Below the pieces are notes generated by a model, which made no database searches, was not told the origin of the DNA, and was given only the letters and a program-made list of their open reading frames with translations. This document shows positions 6,324 to 11,313 of a DNA stretch of 11,313 nt, in pieces. How positions within the stretch are numbered: the first letter of the stretch is position 1; each line of letters opens with the position of its first letter. The position numbers and the translations under genes are program-made. The DNA is from Candidatus Geothermarchaeota archaeon (GTDB lineage: Archaea > Thermoproteota > Nitrososphaeria > Geothermarchaeales > JDFR-13): NCBI GenBank assembly GCA_015522055.1, contig WAMZ01000143.1, forward strand, positions 1 to 11,313, read 5' to 3'.

Positions 6324-6326
6324 AAA
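6319..6326 (-). promoter_or_regulatory. Consensus TATA box of the S-component/DUF4430 operon
   Basis: The minus strand reads CTTTATATATAG across 6316-6327, containing TTTATATA, a consensus archaeal TATA box. Its centre lies about 30 nt before the ATG at 6292, so transcription should start at or a few bases before the start codon. The near-palindromic TATATATA could also serve the divergent DUF72 gene. Confidence 0.65.
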
Positions 6327-6379
6327 GCTTTATCAATCAATATTTAGTAATACCCTAGAACCAAATTTATTATTGTGGT

Positions 6380-7117
6380 ATGTTGGTGAAGATAGGCTGC
6401 TGTGGATACCCTATCTCGAGACCAAAGTATTTCGAGACATTCAGGGTTGTGGAGATACAGTCGACATTCTATTCTCTGCCCAAGATCTCGACGGTACAGA
6501 GATGGCGTGAGGAGGCTCCGGTGGGATTCGAATATATCGTGAAGGGCTTCCAAGGAGTTACACATCCATCTACAAGCCCGACTTGGAGGAGGTTCAGGGG
6601 AGAGCTGCCTGGAAATAGGGAGAACTATGGATTGCTGAAAAATACGGAGGAGGTGAGGTGGTCATGGAGCAAGACTATAGAGATATGTAGGGAATTGGGT
6701 GCCGATAAAGTGTTGATACAGCTGCCCCCCAAATGTGAAGTAACTAATGAGGCACTCGAGGTCCTCAAAAAATTTGCTATAGAGGAAGTAACTATCTTGT
6801 TTGAACCTAGGCATCCATCATGGTTCCAGGAGGATATACTTGATTTCATCAGGCAGAACTCTATCATACTATGTGTAGATCCCTTTAAGAATAACCCCGT
6901 GAAGACCGGTAATATCCATTATTGGAGGCTGCATGGACGCGATGGATATAGATATGGATATAAATATACAGATGAAGACCTGAATGAATTGGTCAACTTG
7001 ATAGATGTACATGGAGATGTAGATACGGTATACGTCATGTTCAACAATAAATTCATGTTTGAGGATGCCTTGAGACTTAGGGAGCTGTTGAGGGAGAATG
7101 GTTTCGAAGCAATATAA
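6380..7117 (+). CDS. DUF72 (YecE-like) TIM-barrel protein
   Basis: This 245-aa protein belongs to the DUF72 family, widespread in bacteria and archaea and without a settled biochemical function. Seen: the N-terminal IGCCGYP (residues 5-11), VVEIQSTFYSLP (23-34) corresponding to the family 'vEin.tFY..p', WREEAPVGFEYIVKGFQGVTH (42-62) corresponding to 'W....p.gF.f.vK....iTH', LIQLPPKCE near 112-120, the strand ILFEPRHPSWF, and YWRLHGRDGY near 180-190. The length is normal for the family. The start ATG at 6380 puts the first beta strand immediately at the N-terminus; there is no strong ribosome site, so translation may be near-leaderless. It diverges from the S-component operon across an 87-bp gap containing that operon's TATA box and inverted repeat. 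Confidence 0.88.
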   Translation: MLVKIGCCGYPISRPKYFETFRVVEIQSTFYSLPKISTVQRWREEAPVGFEYIVKGFQGVTHPSTSPTWRRFRGELPGNRENYGLLKNTEEVRWSWSKTIEICRELGADKVLIQLPPKCEVTNEALEVLKKFAIEEVTILFEPRHPSWFQEDILDFIRQNSIILCVDPFKNNPVKTGNIHYWRLHGRDGYRYGYKYTDEDLNELVNLIDVHGDVDTVYVMFNNKFMFEDALRLRELLRENGFEAI

Positions 7118-7139
7118 GATTAATTAAATTATAATATAT

Positions 7140-7151
7140 TAGATATTTTTA
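7140..7151 (+). terminator. Possible oligo-T terminator after the DUF72 gene
   Basis: The plus strand has TAGATATTTTTAC about 25-30 nt after the DUF72 stop codon. Archaeal termination commonly uses short T runs without a hairpin. Only five consecutive T are present, so this is weak. Confidence 0.3.
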
Positions 7152-7186
7152 CATACCCCCACGGGAATCTATAAAGGTGTATATCG

Positions 7187-8638
7187 ATGACCGAGGCAGT
7201 AGAAGCCGCATTACCAGACAAATATAGTAATATGAGTGAATGGTATAGCGAGATACTTGAGAGAGCCGAGATAATAGATATACGATACGGTGTCAAGGGC
7301 TTTATTGTATATAGACCATTCGGTATGATGATAATGAAGAATATAATAAAGCTCTATGAGGAGGAATTGGAGAAGACTGGGCATAAGCCATTCCTATTCC
7401 CAGTTGTAATACCCGAGAAGAACCTTAGAATGGAGAAGGAACATATTAAAGGCTTTGAAGGCGAGGTATTCTGGGTAGAGAAGGGTGGCTTTACACCACT
7501 TGAGGAGAGGCTGGCACTCCGCCCAACCAGTGAGACGGCTATATACCCCCTCTACGCCCTATGGTTCAGCAGTTATAAAGAGCTGCCCTTCAAAGGATAC
7601 CAAACATGCGCCGTATACAGATATGAAACGAAGGCCACAAGACCACTTCTGAGAGGAAGGGAGTTCCTATGGATAGAGACCCATAATGTATATTATACGG
7701 AGGAGGAGGCCAGGCAACAGACGATAGAGGACGCGGAAATATTCTATAGAGTTACAACGGAGAAACTCGGTATACCATTCCTCCATATAAAGAGGGAGGA
7801 GTTCGATAAATTCCCCGGAGCCGTCGACACATATGCATTCGACACACTACTACCAGACGGTAGAGTATTACAAATAGGAACAACCCATTATCTCGGCACC
7901 AACTTCACCAGGGTATTCAACGTGGTAGTTCATGATGAGGAGGGGAACCTAGTCAACCCCCACTCAACATGCTATGGAATCGGGTTATCAAGAATATTGG
8001 CAGCCATACTACTAGTGCATGGCGATGAATATGGAGCCATACTACCCTTCGAAATAGCACCCATCCAGATAGTCATAATACCTATATACAAGACGGGCTT
8101 CAGCAACGAAGAGATCGATAAATATTGTATTATGGTCAAGGAGAGACTCGTCAAAGAAGGCTATCGAGTTGTGTTCGACGATAGTGAGAAGACCCCTGGG
8201 GAGAAATATTACTACTATGACTTGAGGGGTGTGCCTTTCAGGATAGAGGTGGGGCCTAGAGAGGTACAGACGAATAAAGTAACCATATTCAGGAGGGATA
8301 TTAGAAGGAGGGAGGCAGTGGCCCTAGAAAACTTGATAAAGTATATAGAGGATACAAAAAGTAAGGTCTTGGAGACCTTGAGGAAGAGGGCTGAGGAAAG
8401 GCTAAATGAAAATATCATAGAGGTACGGAGTAGAGATGAGCTTATAGAGGCTTATAGACGTGGGGGTAGAAGAATATTCAAGATATTCTTCTGTGGAAGG
8501 AAGGAGTGTGCAGACGAGATAAAGTCTGAGCTAGATGGGTTAGAGACCAGGGGAATGCCCCTAAAGGATGTCGAGGAAGGCCCATGTGTATGGTGTGGCG
8601 AACCCGGACATACATGCTACCTCGCAAAGGCTTATTGA
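7187..8638 (+). CDS. proS: Prolyl-tRNA synthetase (archaeal/eukaryotic type)
   Basis: This 483-aa class IIa aminoacyl-tRNA synthetase charges tRNA-Pro with proline in the cytosol. Seen: motif 1 region YGVKGFIVYRPFG (34-46), the LRPTSE proline/ATP site (111-116), motif 2 RYETKATRPLLRGREFLWIE (145-164), GTTHYLGTNF (231-240), and motif 3 GIGLSRILAA (264-273). The anticodon-binding domain spans about 290-395. The C-terminal domain carries Cys436, Cys441, Cys467 and Cys470, a zinc site typical of the archaeal short form, and ends in tyrosine as in archaeal relatives. The length is normal and there is no editing insertion. The start ATG at 7187 follows AGGTG (7175-7179) with 7-nt spacing. The AT-rich stretch 7121-7142 probably holds its TATA box. 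A regulator gene follows 24 bp downstream, suggesting co-transcription. Confidence 0.97.
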   Translation: MTEAVEAALPDKYSNMSEWYSEILERAEIIDIRYGVKGFIVYRPFGMMIMKNIIKLYEEELEKTGHKPFLFPVVIPEKNLRMEKEHIKGFEGEVFWVEKGGFTPLEERLALRPTSETAIYPLYALWFSSYKELPFKGYQTCAVYRYETKATRPLLRGREFLWIETHNVYYTEEEARQQTIEDAEIFYRVTTEKLGIPFLHIKREEFDKFPGAVDTYAFDTLLPDGRVLQIGTTHYLGTNFTRVFNVVVHDEEGNLVNPHSTCYGIGLSRILAAILLVHGDEYGAILPFEIAPIQIVIIPIYKTGFSNEEIDKYCIMVKERLVKEGYRVVFDDSEKTPGEKYYYYDLRGVPFRIEVGPREVQTNKVTIFRRDIRRREAVALENLIKYIEDTKSKVLETLRKRAEERLNENIIEVRSRDELIEAYRRGGRRIFKIFFCGRKECADEIKSELDGLETRGMPLKDVEEGPCVWCGEPGHTCYLAKAY

Positions 8639-8662
8639 GTAGACACTAGATATTATTTATTG

Positions 8663-9274
8663 ATGGGTAATTGGGCGGAACTGGTGGTAAACGTCAATAA
8701 ACAGTTAGGTAGGAAGGAGGTAAGAGGTGGAGAATTATTCCTAATGCTTAGGATAATAAGTGAGAGGGAGTATGTAGGGAGATACTATCTTAGTGAGAAG
8801 CTAAGCCTAGGGGAGGCCACCATAAGAAATATCTTAAATGCATTAAAGCAACTCAATGTGATAGAGGCATATAGAGGGGGGCATAGACTAACCCCCCTAG
8901 GCAGAAGTATAGTAGATGAGATAAAGAGAAACCTAGAGATACACCAAGACTTCGATCTTGGGATCAGCGGTGAATCGGTATTATTCATCGTAAGAAAATT
9001 CTCTGATAAGTTGGGTTCTGTCCTAGATTTCCGCGACAATATCATAAGGGAAGGGGGTAGGGGCGCCATCATACTCGAGTATAGAAATGGGAAACTCATA
9101 TTCCCAGACTCAGGCCTACCAGTATCTGTATGGAGGGAGGATGTAGCTGAGAAGGTCATGGAGAAGACGGTCCTAAATGAGGGGGACGTCGTAATCATCG
9201 TGAGTAGCGATTCACAGAAGGAGGCTATATTAAGTGGCCTAAACACGATCCTAAACTATCTAAACCCGAACTAG
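8663..9274 (+). CDS. Winged-helix DNA-binding protein with DUF4443 domain
   Basis: This 203-aa predicted archaeal transcription factor has a winged-helix domain at about residues 20-90: YYLSEKLSLGEATIRNILNA gives the HTH core and LKQLNVIEAYRGGHRLTPLG the third helix and wing. It is followed by a DUF4443-like C-terminal domain (about 97-200), with FRDNIIREGGRGAIILEY, KLIFPDSG and GDVVIIVSSD. The C-terminal domain may sense a small molecule; no ligand is known to me. It lies between ProRS (24 bp upstream) and LysRS (68 bp downstream), all on the plus strand, so it may regulate this translation block; that is inference. The ATG at 8663 is preferred; a TTG directly before it (8660) is in frame and would add one residue. 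There is no recognisable ribosome site. Confidence 0.8.
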   Translation: MGNWAELVVNVNKQLGRKEVRGGELFLMLRIISEREYVGRYYLSEKLSLGEATIRNILNALKQLNVIEAYRGGHRLTPLGRSIVDEIKRNLEIHQDFDLGISGESVLFIVRKFSDKLGSVLDFRDNIIREGGRGAIILEYRNGKLIFPDSGLPVSVWREDVAEKVMEKTVLNEGDVVIIVSSDSQKEAILSGLNTILNYLNPN

Positions 9275-9342
9275 CAAATTATTAATATCCATTAAATTAT
9301 TTTACGGGGATTATACACTAAATATTTAAGGCTGGTGTCCAA

Positions 9343-10935
9343 ATGTCAATAGAGAAGATCATCGGTAGAGGCACCTGGATAGATAAAGTAGCACACCAAC
9401 TCATAGAAAGGGAGAAGAAACTAGGTAGGAGCCTAGACATGATAAGGACCGAGAGTGGACTAGGTGCCTCAGGAATACCACATGTTGGAAGTATGGCGGA
9501 CGCCGTAAGGGCATATGCAGTAACCCTAGCCCTCAGGGACATGGGTTATAACAGTGAGACGATAGCCTTCTCCGACGACCTAGATGGGCTAAGGAAAATT
9601 CCTGAAGGCCTACCAAAGGAGTTAGAGGAATATCTCCTATGGCCCGTGTCCCTGATACCAGATCCATATGGATGCCACGAATCTTACGGTAAGCATATGA
9701 GCAGCCTACTTCTAGACGCCTTGGACAAGGCCGGGATCGAGTATATCCACAAATCTGCCTACGAAGTATATAAGAGTGGATCCATGGTCAATGAGATACA
9801 CGACATACTCGTTAACTGGAAGAGGGTCGGGGAGATAATCTATGAGGAGACTGATCAGGAGAAGTTTCTACATGTACTGCCATACTTCGCTATATGTAAA
9901 CAATGCGGCAGAATCTATACAACCGAGTCATATGAATATGACCCGACATCCAAGAAGGTTAAGTATAGATGTGTAGGCAGCGAGATCAAGGGAGCATGGT
10001 ATGAGGGATGTGGCTACGAGGGCTGGGCATATATCTATAGAGCTGATGGAAAACTATCATGGAAGAGTGAATTCGCGGCTAGATGGAGGATGCTGGATAT
10101 TAGGTTCGAGGCCTATGGAAAGGATATAGCCGACTCCGTGAGAGTCAATGACAGGATATCGAGGGAGATCCTAGGTTTCGAGCCGCCATACCACGTTAGG
10201 TATGAGATGTTCCTAGACACCAGCGGGAGAAAGGTATCCAAATCCAGGGGAAATGTATTTACACCCCAACTCTGGTATAAATACGGTAGTCCAGAGAGCC
10301 TAATCCTATTCCTACTTAAAAGGTTTACCGGGACGAGGAGAATAAGCTTCAACACAGTCGTGCAGATGATGAGGGAGCTCGATATGCATAAAGACGTATA
10401 TTTCGGGAGACTAAAAATAGACAATCCCATGAAGAGGGAGAGGATGAAGGGCCTCCTAGAGTACTCATATAAACTTAGGGAGGTACCAGATATAAAGGTA
10501 CCATACGACCTAGTATTAAGCCTGGCCGAGGTGGCTCCAGAGGGCAGGGAAGTTGAATTCATATCATCCAGACTAAAGAAATATGGATATGACGTAGATT
10601 CACGGGACATTTTAGACATCGTAAACTATGCTATAAACTGGGTCAGGGACTTCGGCCCAACCCCCGAGAGAGAAGAGAAGTTGGAATTAGACGACGCTAC
10701 AAAGGATGCCTTAAGAGACTTGATAAACGAGATAAGGGGACTGACAGACGGGGAAGAGATACAAGGCAAGATATTCGCCGTCTCAAGGAGGCATGGAATA
10801 AGCCCAAGAAAATTCTTCAAAACACTATACCAAATAATAATTGGGAGGGATAGGGGTCCCAGGATGGGGCCCTTAATCGCCGACATAGGCGTCGATAGAG
10901 TAATCCAATTATTAGAAAGAGCCATATCTGAATAG
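9343..10935 (+). CDS. lysS: Lysyl-tRNA synthetase, class I
   Basis: This 530-aa class I LysRS charges tRNA-Lys; the class I form is found in many archaea and some bacteria, in contrast to the class II enzyme elsewhere. Seen: TESGLGASGIPHVGS (36-50) with the HIGH-like signature, SDDLDGLRKIP (78-87), a cysteine cluster in the catalytic insertion (Cys185, Cys188, Cys210, Cys223) likely to bind zinc, the GKDIADSV region (259-266), and the KMSKS-type loop KVSKSRGN (297-304). An alpha-helical C-terminal domain for anticodon recognition follows. The length is normal. The start ATG at 9343 is preceded by GGTG (9334-9337) with 5-nt spacing, and AT-rich TATA-like words lie at about 9288-9325. A tRNA-Arg gene follows on the same strand 65 bp after the stop. 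Confidence 0.96.
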   Translation: MSIEKIIGRGTWIDKVAHQLIEREKKLGRSLDMIRTESGLGASGIPHVGSMADAVRAYAVTLALRDMGYNSETIAFSDDLDGLRKIPEGLPKELEEYLLWPVSLIPDPYGCHESYGKHMSSLLLDALDKAGIEYIHKSAYEVYKSGSMVNEIHDILVNWKRVGEIIYEETDQEKFLHVLPYFAICKQCGRIYTTESYEYDPTSKKVKYRCVGSEIKGAWYEGCGYEGWAYIYRADGKLSWKSEFAARWRMLDIRFEAYGKDIADSVRVNDRISREILGFEPPYHVRYEMFLDTSGRKVSKSRGNVFTPQLWYKYGSPESLILFLLKRFTGTRRISFNTVVQMMRELDMHKDVYFGRLKIDNPMKRERMKGLLEYSYKLREVPDIKVPYDLVLSLAEVAPEGREVEFISSRLKKYGYDVDSRDILDIVNYAINWVRDFGPTPEREEKLELDDATKDALRDLINEIRGLTDGEEIQGKIFAVSRRHGISPRKFFKTLYQIIIGRDRGPRMGPLIADIGVDRVIQLLERAISE

Positions 10936-10956
10936 CCCTAAGCCGATCCTCAAAAT

Positions 10957-10968
10957 CTTTAATTTATA
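10957..10968 (+). promoter_or_regulatory. Candidate TATA box for the tRNA-Arg gene
   Basis: CTTTAATTTATA lies centred about 38 nt before the mature tRNA 5' end, which would start transcription roughly 10 nt upstream of the tRNA. AAAATATAC at 10974-10982 is an alternative, slightly too close. Confidence 0.4.
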
Positions 10969-11000
10969 CCCCCAAAATATACTCAATTGGGACGATTCAT

Positions 11001-11087
11001 GGGCCCGTGGCCTAGCCTGGATAGGGCGCCGGCCTGCGGATGGATGTAGATAGCCGGCGGTCGTGGGTTCGAATCCCACCGGGCCCG
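11001..11087 (+). tRNA. tRNA-Arg (anticodon GCG), with 12-nt intron
   Basis: All arms fold. The acceptor GGGCCCG (11001-11007) pairs perfectly with CGGGCCC (11080-11086), and the discriminator is G (11087). The D arm is GCCT/GGGC with the loop AGCCTGGATA, including A20, an arginine identity base. The anticodon stem is CCGGC (11029-11033) with GCCGG (11053-11057). The loop is CTGCGG plus A after splicing, giving anticodon GCG (11036-11038), which reads CGC/CGU arginine codons. The variable region is CGGTC. The T arm is GTGGG-TTCGAAT-CCCAC (11063-11079). CCA is not encoded. The gene is interrupted at canonical position 37/38 by an intron at 11040-11051. Confidence 0.96.
11040..11051 (+). other. 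12-nt archaeal tRNA intron (bulge-helix-bulge) at position 37/38
   Basis: The intron ATGGATGTAGAT is cut out by the archaeal splicing endonuclease. The bulge-helix-bulge is complete. The 5' bulge is G-G^A (11038-11040). The 4-bp helix is CUGC (11034-11037) with GUAG (11046-11049), one pair being G-U. The 3' bulge is A-U^A (11050-11052). The intron side is closed by only a 5-nt loop (11041-11045), so there is no outer helix. Confidence 0.88.
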
Positions 11088-11313
11088 CTGAGAAACCAGC
11101 TATTACTGAACTACTCTACATCCCACATCCCAATAACTCGACCAAAACATATATTTCTGGGAATTATACACCAATCTCCGTAAACACGATAGCTTGATTA
11201 AGCCCACAGCTTATAAAGACAAATCACTTTATTTCATAGTATTGATTAAACTATATTTTACTCCCCACTATGCCTTTCAACTCCAAGTAAATTTTGTTGT
11301 ATAGGTAGAATAC
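11088..11313. other. AT-rich intergenic stretch after the tRNA gene; possible 3' tail of a minus-strand gene at 11251-11313
   Basis: No plus-strand reading frame is convincing. On the minus strand a frame open from the window edge ends with TAG at 11251-11253 (about 20 codons, ending LKGIVGSKI), and another frame is also open for 17 codons, so a gene tail is possible but unproven. CTTATAAAG at 11210-11218 is TATA-like on both strands. I see no snoRNA-like C/D boxes or repeats here. Confidence 0.3.

Noticed and set aside
6293..6340. N-terminal extension of the S component from an ATG at 6340
   Set aside because: A consensus TATA box and an inverted repeat lie inside this extension and are correctly placed for a start at 6292.
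8785..9246. 153-codon minus-strand open frame within the DUF4443 gene
   Set aside because: Its composition is that of a reverse-complement shadow, with no start signals; the plus-strand winged helix is convincing.
11088..11250. C/D box sRNA next to the tRNA gene
   Set aside because: CTGA words occur at 11087-11110 but no RTGATGA C box is placed suitably on either strand.
1..11313. CRISPR array, insertion sequence, toxin-antitoxin or defence island
   Set aside because: No spaced direct repeats, transposase, terminal inverted repeats or defence-family motifs were found on either strand.

Overview
The window looks like chromosomal DNA of a hyperthermophilic or thermophilic archaeon of the Thermoproteota (crenarchaeal) lineage. 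The evidence is ribosomal protein eS26, a class I lysyl-tRNA synthetase, an archaeal-type prolyl-tRNA synthetase with a four-cysteine C-terminal domain, a tRNA-Arg gene with a bulge-helix-bulge intron, TATA-box promoters, GGTG-type ribosome binding sites, and heavy AGG/AGA and ATA codon use. I cannot name a genus.

Layout. 1-596 (-): N-terminal two thirds of a classical (bacterial-type, class I) glyceraldehyde-3-phosphate dehydrogenase, running off the left edge. 597-789: divergent promoter region. 790-1404 (+): a divergent orotate phosphoribosyltransferase. 1373-2991 (-): a two-gene operon of an XRE-type regulator followed by a DUF92/TMEM19 membrane protein. 3071-4069 (+): a fold-type I (class V aminotransferase-like) protein with tyrosine at the PLP-lysine position. 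4066-4353 (-): eS26. 4408-5181 (+): an aIF2B-alpha-like protein without the isomerase cysteine. 5182-6292 (-): an ECF transporter S component followed by a membrane-anchored DUF4430 protein, probably a vitamin (perhaps cobalamin) uptake unit, behind a strong TATA box overlapped by a perfect 11-bp-arm inverted repeat. 6380-7117 (+): a DUF72 TIM-barrel protein. 7187-8638 (+): ProRS. 8663-9274 (+): a winged-helix DUF4443 regulator. 9343-10935 (+): class I LysRS. 11001-11087 (+): tRNA-Arg(GCG) with a 12-nt intron. 11088-11313 is mostly empty; a short open tail on the minus strand may belong to a gene outside the window.

How it fits together. The right half is mainly a translation neighbourhood (eS26, aIF2B-like, ProRS, LysRS, tRNA-Arg). 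The left half mixes central carbon metabolism, pyrimidine synthesis and membrane or regulatory genes. The genome is compact: converging genes overlap by 32 and 4 bp or abut exactly. No mobile element, CRISPR array or defence system was seen. The most notable items are the lysine-less PLP-fold protein, the S-component/DUF4430 pair with its candidate operator, the bacterial-type GAPDH, and the minimal tRNA intron.
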